Assembly: GCA_024742415.1 (NCBI GenBank)
Contig: JANSYN010000011.1
Coordinates: 1 to 64,000, forward strand
DNA length: 64,000 nucleotides
DNA from: Gammaproteobacteria bacterium
GTDB lineage: Bacteria > Pseudomonadota > Gammaproteobacteria > Pseudomonadales > Halieaceae
Direction of reading: 5' to 3'
In this document: positions 53,818 to 62,929 of the stretch, in pieces
Numbering within the stretch: position 1 is the first letter of the stretch
Layout of the letters: each line of letters begins with the position of its first letter
Position numbers and translations under genes: made by a program
The notes under the pieces: generated by a model
What the model saw: only the letters and a program-made list of their open reading frames with translations
Database searches by the model: none
What the model was told of the DNA's origin: nothing

Positions 53818-54155
53818 TAGAGCGCCTCCTGGCCAGTTTCACCCGTGCGGATGCGCACGCTTTGCTCCAGCGGAGCGACGAAAATTTTGCCGTCGCCGAT
53901 TTTTCCAGTCGCCGCCGCTTTGCAGATCGCGTCAATGGCAGGGTCTACCTGCTCATCGGCAATGCCGATGGTGATCTTCACCTTGGGCTGGAATTCCACG
54001 ACATATTCTGCACCACGGTAGAGCTCGGTATGGCCCTTCTGGCGGCCGTAGCCTTTCACTTCCTCCACTGTCATGCCCGAAATACCAATTTGGTGCAACG
54101 CTTCGCGAACATCATCAAGCTTGTGGGGCTTGATAATTGCAGTCATCAATTTCAT
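53817..54155 (-). CDS. glnK: nitrogen regulatory protein P-II (GlnK)
   Basis: 112 residues, full PII length. MKLMTAIIKPHKLDDVREAL, the T-loop with Y51 (LYRGAEYVVEF) as the uridylylation site and the ATP site TGKIGDGKIFV are all intact. It senses 2-oxoglutarate and ATP and blocks the AmtB pore when nitrogen is plentiful. It is translated just before amtB with overlapping stop and start. I looked for a sigma-54 promoter upstream on this strand and found no good match. Confidence 0.95.
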   Translation of the reverse strand: MKLMTAIIKPHKLDDVREALHQIGISGMTVEEVKGYGRQKGHTELYRGAEYVVEFQPKVKITIGIADEQVDPAIDAICKAAATGKIGDGKIFVAPLEQSVRIRTGETGQEAL

Positions 54156-54478
54156 GGGGGTTCCTCAAGAGTTACTGCCCGACGCTTTAGAATTAGAATA
54201 AGCCGCCAATTTGCTGGGCGATTTCTCCCCTCGGGCGAAACGGGAAAAACGGCATCGTGCCACAGCGTTTGGCAAAGGTTAACTACTTTGGCTGCCGCCG
54301 CAATAAAAAAGTGCAGCGCACCTGACCTGCGCGCCCAACATGCACCACAAGAGTGCCTGAACGCTTCGCTTGCGCGCTTGTGCACCAAATCCGCGCACGC
54401 CACGGCCATGCCAACCACGCATGCAAGAGTCGCCCCAATGTGGTATCAATACGCGCTTACTACCGCGGATCAACATTT
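54156..54478. other. divergent intergenic region, no gene recognised
   Basis: 323 bases between glnK and the alkaline phosphatase gene, so it must hold both promoters. The glnK-proximal part has an AT-rich stretch (about 54188-54200). A short CAAAG/CTTTG inverted repeat flanks GTTAACTA near 54275. No Pho box and no sigma-54 site with correct spacing were seen. Confidence 0.55.
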
Positions 54479-55927
54479 ATGAACAGTCCCAGCCTTGCAC
54501 TTCTCACCGCAGTACTATTGTGCGCCACCGCCGGACCGGCAATGTCCACTAGCACCACCGACGACATCCCTTCACACACAACAGCGCAAGCGGCGACCGT
54601 GCCAGCCCAGGAACGGCCGCGCAATGTCATATTGCTCATTGGCGATGGCATGGATGAACAGCAAATCACCATTGCGCGCAACTACCTCAAGGGCGCCAGC
54701 GGTGAATTGGTGATGGATGGCATGCCACTGCGCAGTGCGGTGCAAATCCTGACCGTGGAGGACTCCACCGAGGGCCGGGCGGTTTACGTGGCGGACTCTG
54801 CCAACACTGCCACCAGCCTCGCCACTGGCGCGGTGACCAGTCGCGGTCGCATTGCGACCACTGCCGGCAGTGACGAGCGACTGACCACCATCGTCGAACT
54901 GGCAAGCGCCGCCGGCCTGCGCAGCGGCCTGGTCACAACCGCCAGCGTCACTGATGCCACAGCGGCGGCGTTTGCAGCGCATATCAATTTTCGCCTGTGT
55001 GAAAACCCGCAATCGATGGTCAACGTCAGCTATGGTGATATACCGCTGGGGGATTGCACGCAACACCTCAAGGCCAACGGCGGTAAGGGCTCGATCTCGG
55101 AGCAACTGGCAGAATCGACGCTGCATGTGCTGCTTGGCGGCGGCGAGAAGCACTTCGCACCAAACATTGAAGGCGGCGCTATCAGTGTTGCCGAACTGGC
55201 CCGCCGTAACGGTTTCACCCTTGTCGAAGACGAAGCGGCACTGTTAGCGGCCAAGCCTGATGCGCGACTGCTTGGCCTGTTCGCACCGAGCACACTCCCG
55301 GTGCGCCTGCAGGGTGAAAACGCGCGCGAGGCGGAAGCGCCCGATCCCAGCCTGCTCAATCATGTGCACCCCTATCTCGGCGACGTCACATTGCCCCAGC
55401 CGATGCGCTGTGAGCCCAACCCGGCATTCGCCACTGTACCGTCGTTAAAAACGATGACAGACGCGGCGCTGCGTCATTTATCGCTGGACAACAGCCGCGG
55501 GTTTTTCCTGATGGTGGAATCCGCCTCCATTGACAAGCAAGCCCACGAGCGTAAGCCCTGTGGCTCTATCGGCGAACTGGAGCAACTTGATGAGGCGCTT
55601 GCCAGTGCGCTGGCGTTTGCGCGCACTGCGCCGGACACGCTGATTCTGGTGACGGCTGATCATTCACAGGCCGCACAGCTCATTCCCTATCACAGCCTGT
55701 TTGCGGCTTACCCCATCCCCACCTATACACCGGGCAAACTCGCACGCATCATAACGCCGGAAGGCAGTCATATGTCGGTCAACTATGCGACCACAAATTT
55801 CATGATGGAAGAGCATACCGGCGCCGCGGTACCGCTCTTTAGCAATGCACAGGGCCAGGGGCGGGTTCCACCCTACCTGCGACAACCGGAACTGTTTGCG
55901 ATCATGCGCGATTACCTGCGCCTGTAG
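54479..55927 (+). CDS. alkaline phosphatase (PhoA superfamily)
   Basis: 482 residues with a signal peptide (LALLTAVLLCATAGPAMS), so periplasmic or secreted. Metal and catalytic residues are in place: D56 in IGDGMDE, the nucleophile S107 in ADSANTATSLATG, TTASVTDATAAAFAAH, MVESASIDKQAH, TADHSQ and EEHTG. It hydrolyses phosphate monoesters. ATG at 54479 is chosen because the signal peptide begins there. It is next to glnK in the opposite direction; no phosphate regulator box is seen. Confidence 0.9.
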   Translation: MNSPSLALLTAVLLCATAGPAMSTSTTDDIPSHTTAQAATVPAQERPRNVILLIGDGMDEQQITIARNYLKGASGELVMDGMPLRSAVQILTVEDSTEGRAVYVADSANTATSLATGAVTSRGRIATTAGSDERLTTIVELASAAGLRSGLVTTASVTDATAAAFAAHINFRLCENPQSMVNVSYGDIPLGDCTQHLKANGGKGSISEQLAESTLHVLLGGGEKHFAPNIEGGAISVAELARRNGFTLVEDEAALLAAKPDARLLGLFAPSTLPVRLQGENAREAEAPDPSLLNHVHPYLGDVTLPQPMRCEPNPAFATVPSLKTMTDAALRHLSLDNSRGFFLMVESASIDKQAHERKPCGSIGELEQLDEALASALAFARTAPDTLILVTADHSQAAQLIPYHSLFAAYPIPTYTPGKLARIITPEGSHMSVNYATTNFMMEEHTGAAVPLFSNAQGQGRVPPYLRQPELFAIMRDYLRL

Positions 55928-56062
55928 CGGTAAGCGCACTCCTTCAGGCACTGCTGGCACTGCTGCCACTGCTACCACAAGCGGTGCCCGCGTACTGTTG
56001 TCGCACCGCCCTTCAGCGCGCGTCTGCCACCCTGCAACGTATACACGCCTGAAAGGCTGGGT

Positions 56063-57094
56063 TTAGAGGTTAACCCAGCTGTTGAGCGCGCGCAGCCGAA
56101 ACACTATCCCGCCAAAATTCAGGATCACCGATTCAGGCAGAATCTCCTGAACTTCCACGCCGCGCGTTTGCCCGCCGACTTTCAGGCTGGCGCCGTTGAG
56201 AACCACGCTCGACTGCCCCTCCTGCACCGAATAGTCATGGCGCTGATACAAAATGGTGGGGATGTCGTCCTTGGTCTGCTGCGACAGGGTCGACAGAAAG
56301 GGTGCCGGGTGATCGACCAGCCGGGCCTCTTTAAGTTCTTCCCTGGCACGCATGAGCATCCGTTCGATGTCGACCGGGTCCTCACGTATCTGGGCGTTGG
56401 CGCCCGGCTCGACCGCGCCGCCGCCACCGGGCTGCGCCGACGCAGGTGCTGGCTCTGCGATCGATGCCGCCTGTGCCTGGTAGATAGCCGCGACCGCCGG
56501 GTCGACGGGCGACGCCTCCGCCGCACGGGTGCTCGTACCTCGAGCGTCAACCGGCGCCTGCCGGGGGGCGGCGGACACGCCGGCCGCAGGCGTTGCAGCT
56601 GCAACACCGGCCTGCGCTGCATGCGACGCAGACGCTGAACGGTCTGTACCACTGCTGCGTGGATCAAGGGGTTGCTGCGCTTCACCAACGGACACCGACG
56701 TGCCTGGATCGGCCCGCGTCACCGCGCCGGACTGCGCAGCCCTCCCGGCAACCTCGCCCGCGGCACTGGCCGCGACGGCGCGTTGCTGCAGTTCTGCAGT
56801 AACTGACATGAGCGCACTGCCAAGATTGTCAGACACCGCGGCAGCGGCATTGTCCTGTACCTGTGAGGGCGCGTCCGCGCCAGGTGTTGCAGGTTGCGTG
56901 GCAGGCGCAGGCACGGGTGCGCGCGCAACCAGCAGCCAGGCAATCACCAGCAACGCCACACCCAGTGCCGCCCAGGGCAGGTAACGCCGCAGGGTCGGCC
57001 GCTGCATCACGATGCCGGCATGCTCAGTGGCAATACCTGGAACGGGCTCGGACTCCTGCCGCGATCGGTTGAGTGCATCAAGTATCAGTGACAC
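56063..57094 (-). CDS. gspB: general secretion pathway protein GspB
   Basis: 343 residues from a GTG at 57094 (SLILDALNRSRQES), with GGAG ten bases upstream. An ATG ten codons earlier lacks the conserved start. One membrane helix (LPWAALGVALLVIAWLLVA) is followed by a long Ala/Pro-rich linker and a C-terminal domain ending RLRALNSWVNL, the GspB signature. With GspA it helps pass the peptidoglycan so that the type II secretin can assemble. It follows gspA by 40 bases. Confidence 0.9.
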   Translation of the reverse strand: MSLILDALNRSRQESEPVPGIATEHAGIVMQRPTLRRYLPWAALGVALLVIAWLLVARAPVPAPATQPATPGADAPSQVQDNAAAAVSDNLGSALMSVTAELQQRAVAASAAGEVAGRAAQSGAVTRADPGTSVSVGEAQQPLDPRSSGTDRSASASHAAQAGVAAATPAAGVSAAPRQAPVDARGTSTRAAEASPVDPAVAAIYQAQAASIAEPAPASAQPGGGGAVEPGANAQIREDPVDIERMLMRAREELKEARLVDHPAPFLSTLSQQTKDDIPTILYQRHDYSVQEGQSSVVLNGASLKVGGQTRGVEVQEILPESVILNFGGIVFRLRALNSWVNL

Positions 57095-57134
57095 AGGCCG
57101 CTCCAAATTGGCGATAGATCGCATTGCCCGGTTT

Positions 57135-58913
57135 TCACTGCAGCACCCCTTGATTTGTGGAAGCCATCACACGCTCCCGCACGAGTGCGGGGTCAGGATC
57201 TATGCCCAGCGCTGCGTTGAGGGCCAACAAGGTCTGCGCCCCTACCACACCGTCGTCAACCAGTCCCTGCGCGCGCTGGAATAGCTTGACCCGTTGTTGC
57301 AAGGGGACATTGAACACACCGCGCGTCAACGGTTGCGACTGTCCGTCCAACTGCATAAAGAGCAAGGCCACAGAGGCCACCGCCAGGCCCTGCTGACCGA
57401 GCGCCAACGGCGCCTCAAAACCATCGGGAACCTGCCACAGAAAGCTGAAATTGCCGTCCCATAGCGGAGCCAGTTGTGCCAGGCCGATTTGCTGCAAACC
57501 CTGTCTGCCCCACACCCAGGCGCGCGCGCCTTCGATACCGAGCAGTACTGCGGCGGCAGAAAATCGCTGCGGCGTCACCAGCGACAAAGCCACTGGGCGA
57601 TTGAGCAACGCCAGTTCGTCCCAGGTGGCAGCGCTGCGCGTTTCGCAGCGCAGACCGGCAAACACACCGGCCGGGCAAGGCTGATTGGGCGGCGTATCGG
57701 TGTAAATCGACCACAGGCGATCCGCCGCTTCGCCAGGCCCCAGTAAGTAGGTGGACGCCGCTGCAGCACCACCCTGCGCGGCGGGCATGCGCACAGGCCC
57801 ACCGTCGGCAAGCGCCGCAGCGTCCAGCGCTGTCGACGGCGCGGGAATGCCGGCGGTTGGTGCGGCTACCGGCTGTCCGGTGTGCGCTGACTCAGCGACT
57901 ACCTCAGTCGCCAGCGCAGTCGTGCCGGTGCTTGTCATTGTATTTGTGCCGGTAGACGTGGGCACGGTCTCAACGGCCGCGGGCCCGGGTGCGCCGCTGG
58001 ACAGCAGCAGCCAACCGCCCACCGACACCAGGAGCAGCACCAGCGCCAGGCCGCCGATAATGGCCAGGGGAAAGCCCCACTGCGCGTGCGCATCTGCCTG
58101 GCTACCCAGCACCTCCTCCACTGCGGTCTGCAGCATTGCCCTGTCTGCGGCCAGTTTGTTGCGGCCATAGGCTCCCAATAGAATCCTATCGCACAGCACA
58201 TTGATCACGCGCGGTATACCGCGCGTTGCCTGGTATACGCCTCTCACCACGTCCGGCGGAAATATCTCGCGCCCCATACTCATGCCGGCCACTTGCAGGC
58301 GATGCTGGATGTAGGCACCGGTCTCCTCAAAGTTCAGCGGCTCCAGGTTGTAACGCGCGGTAATGCGCTGGTTGAGCTGGCGCAATTCTGGCCGTGCGAG
58401 TTTTTCTGCCAGTTCCGGCTGGCCTATCAGAATGATCTGCAGCAGTTTTTCACTGTTGGTTTCCAGGTTGGTGAGCAGGCGAATTTGCTCCAGCACGTCG
58501 AAATCCAGATGCTGCGCCTCATCGATCAGCAACACAGTCTTGCGGCCGCGCTGATAGTTGTCCAGCAGGTAACGGTGCAGACTATCGGTGAGTGTCTTCA
58601 GGGTATGGTTGTTGCGCTCGTAGTCGATACCCAACTCATCGCACACTGTCGCCAGCAGTTCCATGGCATTGAGCGCCGGGTTCAGCACCATCGCAATGTC
58701 GGTGTCCTGCGGCAGCTGCTCCAGCAGGCAGCGATTGATCGTGGTCTTGCCGGTGCCCACCTCGCCCGTAAGGAGAATGAAACCGCCGCCGGCGCCCACA
58801 CCGTAGAGCAAGTGGGCCAGCGCGTCGCGATGCCGCGCGCTCATAAACAGGTAGCGCGGGTTAACGGCGATTGAGAATGGGGCTTCATTCAAGCCAAAGT
58901 ATTGATGGTACAT
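57135..58913 (-). CDS. gspA: GspA/ExeA-type ATPase
   Basis: 592 residues. An N-terminal AAA ATPase carries Walker A GEVGTGKTT (residues 50-58) and Walker B VLLIDEAQ (about 127-134). A membrane helix (about 278-305) leads to a periplasmic Ser/Thr-rich linker, a C39-like domain (LWSIYTDTPPNQPC) and a peptidoglycan-binding domain (LVDDGVVGAQTLLALN). It is the partner of GspB. The rest of the type II system is not in this window, so gspA and gspB stand alone as in many genomes. Confidence 0.92.
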   Translation of the reverse strand: MYHQYFGLNEAPFSIAVNPRYLFMSARHRDALAHLLYGVGAGGGFILLTGEVGTGKTTINRCLLEQLPQDTDIAMVLNPALNAMELLATVCDELGIDYERNNHTLKTLTDSLHRYLLDNYQRGRKTVLLIDEAQHLDFDVLEQIRLLTNLETNSEKLLQIILIGQPELAEKLARPELRQLNQRITARYNLEPLNFEETGAYIQHRLQVAGMSMGREIFPPDVVRGVYQATRGIPRVINVLCDRILLGAYGRNKLAADRAMLQTAVEEVLGSQADAHAQWGFPLAIIGGLALVLLLVSVGGWLLLSSGAPGPAAVETVPTSTGTNTMTSTGTTALATEVVAESAHTGQPVAAPTAGIPAPSTALDAAALADGGPVRMPAAQGGAAAASTYLLGPGEAADRLWSIYTDTPPNQPCPAGVFAGLRCETRSAATWDELALLNRPVALSLVTPQRFSAAAVLLGIEGARAWVWGRQGLQQIGLAQLAPLWDGNFSFLWQVPDGFEAPLALGQQGLAVASVALLFMQLDGQSQPLTRGVFNVPLQQRVKLFQRAQGLVDDGVVGAQTLLALNAALGIDPDPALVRERVMASTNQGVLQ

Positions 58914-59054
58914 GTGTGCGCGGGCACCCTGCCCCTGCCAAGATAACTGCGGGCATTATGCCCAAGCACCCGTATCAAAGCCATGCTCGTACCAAGAGAT
59001 ACTGTGCAAGTACGCGCCCTGCCGTACAATCAACCTTTTCAGGGAGAGAGGCCA

Positions 59055-59927
59055 ATGCCAGCCAGTCCGCAGGCGGTACGCCATGCTATCGGTTTATCGC
59101 TACTGATGGTGCTGCTGGCAAGCACCGCCGTGGCCGCGACCAAATACGCCTCGGAACAGGCATCTACGGCGGCAATCGTCACGGTGCAATACCTGATCTG
59201 CTCCGTCCTGTGCCTGCCGCGCATTCGGCGCGCGGGCCTGCGCGAACTGGCCACGGACCATCTGGCACTACACCTGTTTCGGGGCGTTGCCGGGGTGCTG
59301 GGTTTCTACCTGTTTTATGCCTCAATCGAGAATATTCCCATGGTCGATGCCATGCTGCTGCGGCAGAGCGCGCCACTGCTGGTGCCACTCGTGCTCTGGC
59401 TGTGGCTGGGTGAAAAAGTCCCTCCACAGGCCTGGCTGCCACTGGGGATCGGTTTTGTCGGTATCGCGGTGATTCTGCGCCCTTCGCCGTCAGGGCTTAG
59501 CTGGTGGCACGCGGCGGGCCTGGCCTCGGCGGCGACACTGGCGATTTCGATGGTCGCGACGCGACTCCTGGCCAGCACCGAACCGACCTACCGCATACTG
59601 TTTTACTATTGTGTGCTATCGCTGGCCTGCGTCGCACCCTTCAGCATTGGCGACTACGCTAACATTTCCCTGCCCGGATGGGCTGCCATGATCTACATTG
59701 GCATCGCCATTTACTGGACGCTGGAACTCTACACCCGCGCCTATGGCATGGCGCCAACGGCAATCATCGCGCCGATTAACTACTTCGCGGTGGTACTGGC
59801 GGGCTTCTGGGGGTGGGTGTTCTGGGCACAGGTCCCTGACCTGTGGTCGCTGCTGGGCAGCCTCCTGGTAATCTCAGGTGGCCTGCTGACACTGGGTCTG
59901 GCGCGACATAGTGCACGCCGGGAATGA
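59055..59927 (+). CDS. DMT-family (EamA) transporter
   Basis: 290 residues with ten hydrophobic helices in two EamA repeats. The first repeat ends LGEKVPPQAWLPLGIGFVGIAVILRP, the usual EamA wording. The second ends FWAQVPDLWSLLGSLLVISGGLLTL. The ATG at 59055 has AGGGAG and GAGG upstream. Such proteins export or import small metabolites and amino acids; substrate unknown. It converges on the small DUF4124-like gene. Confidence 0.9.
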   Translation: MPASPQAVRHAIGLSLLMVLLASTAVAATKYASEQASTAAIVTVQYLICSVLCLPRIRRAGLRELATDHLALHLFRGVAGVLGFYLFYASIENIPMVDAMLLRQSAPLLVPLVLWLWLGEKVPPQAWLPLGIGFVGIAVILRPSPSGLSWWHAAGLASAATLAISMVATRLLASTEPTYRILFYYCVLSLACVAPFSIGDYANISLPGWAAMIYIGIAIYWTLELYTRAYGMAPTAIIAPINYFAVVLAGFWGWVFWAQVPDLWSLLGSLLVISGGLLTLGLARHSARRE

Positions 59928-59933
59928 GGTCTG

Positions 59934-60260
59934 TCAGTTCAGCACGGCAGCGGTGTCAGGCTCTGCCGCTCGCGCAGTCGCACTGTTTTCGTAAATGGCA
60001 CGACGTTCTGCGTTGTAATCCACACCCGTTTTACGCGTGTCGATCTGGCTGTTCCAGGCCTTGCGCTGTGGCGCCTTCACGTAGCGTTTGCCTGAGTCCA
60101 GGTTCGTGGGCTCAACCTTCACTTCCTCGACTTTCTCTACCACGTCACAGCCCTTATCGGTAAACGTGGTGTTTCCCGTGGCCTTGTCGACACACATATA
60201 TACTCTGGCGTTGGCTGTCTGTGACAGACACACCACCAGGCAGATCAATAGCATCCGCAT
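59934..60260 (-). CDS. small exported DUF4124-like protein
   Basis: 108 residues from the ATG at 60260. A signal peptide (LLICLVVCLSQTANA) is followed by RVYMCVDKATGNTTFTDKGCDV, the DUF4124 pattern of a short beta domain with two Cys, and then a Lys-rich, probably flexible tail. Function unknown; DUF4124 proteins are common in gammaproteobacterial envelopes. It ends 6 bases from the EamA stop. Confidence 0.75.
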   Translation of the reverse strand: MRMLLICLVVCLSQTANARVYMCVDKATGNTTFTDKGCDVVEKVEEVKVEPTNLDSGKRYVKAPQRKAWNSQIDTRKTGVDYNAERRAIYENSATARAAEPDTAAVLN

Positions 60261-60499
60261 AACCCCATATCCCCCAATGTGCAAAAATTTGCGCTTTCGC
60301 CACTACCACTCTAGGCAGCCGCAAGGGGTAGAGCCATGAAAAACTGGACTTTTCGCCAGATAATTGGAAATGCAGATAAAATCCGCCAAACTTGCTGACA
60401 ACTGTTCGCATTTTCGGAAAAACGACGCGCATCTCCTGACATGGAACTTGCTCTGCAGGGGCGCGGTCGAACGTTGGTCATCCACAAAAAGGAATCCCT

Positions 60500-61090
60500 G
60501 TGAAAGCCTACCCCCTGTGCATGGTGCTGATGGCACTGCTGTTTTCGTTCTCCCCGGCCCGGGCCCAGCCAGCGTCGGCCACGGCCGTTTTTGCCGGCGG
60601 CTGCTTCTGGTGTATCGAATCGGACTTCCAGGATCGCGATGGCGTGCTCGATGCGGTGTCAGGCTTTACCGGGGGTACCTTGAAAAACCCTACCTACAGC
60701 GGCAACCATGCAGGGCACTACGAAGCGGTGAAGATCACCTATGACCCACGGGTTATCAGCTACCAGGCGTTACTGGAGGCTTACTGGCGCAGTATTGACC
60801 CGTTCGACGCCGCCGGCCAGTTCTGTGACAAGGGGCCAAGCTATCGCGCGGCAATATTTGCCATCGACGCGCAGCAGAAACAGCTTGCTCAGGCCAGTAA
60901 AGAGAGGGTCATCGCGCGGTTCCCACAGCAAGCGGTCGTGACCGAGATACTGGATGCCACCGAGTTCTGGCCTGTCGAGGAGTATCACCAGGACTACTAC
61001 CTGAAAAACCCGGTGCGCTACAAATACTATCGCTGGAGTTGCGGCCGCGATCAAAGACTCCGTGACATCTGGGGCGACCAGGCCAGCTAA
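60500..61090 (+). CDS. msrA: peptide-methionine (S)-S-oxide reductase, exported
   Basis: 196 residues. MsrA catalytic Cys is C35 in AGGCFWCIESDF, and GHYEAVKITYDP and EEYHQDYYLKNP are conserved. It reduces methionine-S-sulfoxide in proteins. The N-terminus (PLCMVLMALLFSFSPARA) is a signal peptide, so this copy works in the periplasm. The last part of the gene overlaps a longer open frame of the next gene, but the true start of that gene is 38 bases after this stop. Confidence 0.92.
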   Translation: MKAYPLCMVLMALLFSFSPARAQPASATAVFAGGCFWCIESDFQDRDGVLDAVSGFTGGTLKNPTYSGNHAGHYEAVKITYDPRVISYQALLEAYWRSIDPFDAAGQFCDKGPSYRAAIFAIDAQQKQLAQASKERVIARFPQQAVVTEILDATEFWPVEEYHQDYYLKNPVRYKYYRWSCGRDQRLRDIWGDQAS

Positions 61091-61127
61091 CCGGGCTCAC
61101 CGGCGACCAACGCAAGGGGCGCAGCTC

Positions 61128-62144
61128 ATGCACGTGTTTGTCAGCGGCGCCACCGGTTTTGTCGGCCTGCATACAGTGCTTGCCCTGCGCAAGGCCGGCC
61201 ATCAGGTTCGCCTGGGCGTGCGCAACCGGCAGAAGATGACCGCACTGTACGCGGCGCATGGCGTCCCCATCGACGACTACAGCGTCGCCGACATTACCGA
61301 TGCCGGCGCTCTAAAGCACGCCCTGCGCGGCGTAGACGCAGTCGTGCATACGGCGGCGCTGGTCAGCACCGACCCGGCACAAGCAAAGCGGATGCACGAT
61401 ACCAATGTCATCGGCACACGAAATGTGATGACACAGGCACTGCAGCAGGAGGTGGCGTCTATCGTTTACGTCTCCAGCGCCGCGGCCCTGTTCGACCCTG
61501 CCCTGGCAGCCATTGATGAATCCACTCCCATCGCCGCCGCCAGCTCCCCCTATGCGCGTTCAAAAATCGAGGCGGATCACTTTGTCCGCAACTTGATAGA
61601 CCAGGGCGCAAACATTGCCATTACCTACCCAACCGGTGTGATGGGCCCCCAGGATCCGGCGCTCAGCGAGGGCAACCAGTCCTTACTCTTCATACTGAAC
61701 AATTTTCACATCCACACCAGCAGTGGCCTGCAGATCATTGACGTGCGCGATCTTGCCGCGGCACAGGTCAGATTGCTCGAAGGCGCGCATCGCGGTGGAT
61801 TCGTGATCGCGGGTCATTACTGCCCATGGCGGGAGTTTGGCGAATTGATCGAGCGGCTGAGCGCTCGCCGCCTGCTGAAATTGCCGATCCCGGGGCCACT
61901 GTTGCGCGGGATCGGCAGCGCCATTGACACGCTCAACAGCGTTTACGCTATCAACACGCCCATCACGCGCGAGGCGATGGAGTTTGCCACGCGCTGGGTG
62001 GTGTGTAACGACCAGAAAATCCGGGACACACTGAACATTGACTATCGCCCTCTGCAGGACACCGTGCGGGATACAACGCATTGGCTTGCGGCCACCGGGC
62101 ATGTCAGCGCGCGCTGGGTTAGCGCGATGTCTGCAACGTCATGA
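61128..62144 (+). CDS. NAD-dependent epimerase/dehydratase family protein
   Basis: 338 residues of the extended SDR family, with VSGATGFVGLHTV at the N-terminus and YARSKIEAD carrying the catalytic Tyr-Lys. The ATG at 61128 has AAGGGG upstream. Typical substrates are sugar nucleotides, flavonoid-like or steroid-like ketones; VHTAALVS and TYPTGVMGPQDP are shared by the dihydroflavonol/steroid reductase branch. The neighbour MsrA gives no clue. Substrate unknown. Confidence 0.85.
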   Translation: MHVFVSGATGFVGLHTVLALRKAGHQVRLGVRNRQKMTALYAAHGVPIDDYSVADITDAGALKHALRGVDAVVHTAALVSTDPAQAKRMHDTNVIGTRNVMTQALQQEVASIVYVSSAAALFDPALAAIDESTPIAAASSPYARSKIEADHFVRNLIDQGANIAITYPTGVMGPQDPALSEGNQSLLFILNNFHIHTSSGLQIIDVRDLAAAQVRLLEGAHRGGFVIAGHYCPWREFGELIERLSARRLLKLPIPGPLLRGIGSAIDTLNSVYAINTPITREAMEFATRWVVCNDQKIRDTLNIDYRPLQDTVRDTTHWLAATGHVSARWVSAMSATS

Positions 62145-62168
62145 GCACCCACTACAGCGCAGTCTCCC

Positions 62169-62726
62169 TCAGGATGCACCGCGCTTGTCCTGCAGGGCAG
62201 ACAGCATGGCCTGGGCCTCATCGCACCAGGCCAGGAACTGCTCGCCCTGGCTGATACCCGCACGTAGCGCCAGGTACACGCCCTTGTGCCGGACGCCCAG
62301 TGCCGCGGTATCGGCATAGTGGCGCATGCGGATCTTTTCATAGAGGTATAGCATGCGCATGGTCTGCTGGCGCCGCTCGGCCACTTCAGCGGCCAAATGT
62401 TGCGAGTTTTCCTCGCTTAAGTTATACAACTTGATCAACAACTCGTCTTTGGCCGGCTGCATCTTGCTGCTTTCAAATACCCAGCTGGCCAGCGCGTCGC
62501 GACCAGACCTGGTCAGCCCGTAAACGATCTTGTTGGGCTTGCCGCTCTGGCTGACTTCACGCTTATTCAGCCATTGCTTGTCGGCCAGCTTGTGCAACTC
62601 CTGGTAAATCTGCTGATGAGAGGCACGCCAGAAAAACCCCAGGGAGGCTTCAAAGTCCTTCGCCAGTTCATAGCCGGAGAGATCGTTGTCGATCAGGGCG
62701 GTCATGATTGCATGTGCCAGTGCCAT
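62169..62726 (-). CDS. PadR-family transcriptional regulator
   Basis: 185 residues from the ATG at 62726, which has an excellent AAGGAGGTGA upstream. The winged helix reads LSGYELAKDFEASLGFFWRASHQQIYQELHKL, then the wing and YGLTRSGRDALASWV. The C-terminal helices are of the long PadR subfamily with a VirR-like dimer region. It should repress a gene in response to a phenolic or lipophilic compound; the target is unknown. The symporter gene lies upstream on the same strand. Confidence 0.9.
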   Translation of the reverse strand: MALAHAIMTALIDNDLSGYELAKDFEASLGFFWRASHQQIYQELHKLADKQWLNKREVSQSGKPNKIVYGLTRSGRDALASWVFESSKMQPAKDELLIKLYNLSEENSQHLAAEVAERRQQTMRMLYLYEKIRMRHYADTAALGVRHKGVYLALRAGISQGEQFLAWCDEAQAMLSALQDKRGAS

Positions 62727-62772
62727 ACCCTCACCTCCTTCTGCCGGTTGGACAACAGCGCGCTGCGCACTA

Positions 62773-62802
62773 CCGCGGGCTGCAATGCCGCGGGCTGCAA
62801 TG
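62773..62802. repeat. 15-base tandem duplication
   Basis: Two perfect copies of CCGCGGGCTGCAATG in the 203-base spacer upstream of the PadR gene. It does not overlap the ribosome site. A recent duplication is the simple explanation; an operator role is possible. Confidence 0.9.
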
Positions 62803-62929
62803 CCGCTCGCCGTTACGCCGTGTTGCTTCAGCATACCGCCAGCAGGCCGCATGACGCAAAGCGCGCCAACAAACCCAGCCGGCCGCTCCCTGACTTGACG
62901 GGCTGCCGCTCGCGAGCGCAGCGACACCT

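Noticed and set aside
54156-54478. Sigma-54 promoter for glnK-amtB
   Set aside because: TGGCAC occurs on the minus strand at 54262-54257, but the GC element at the required spacing is missing.
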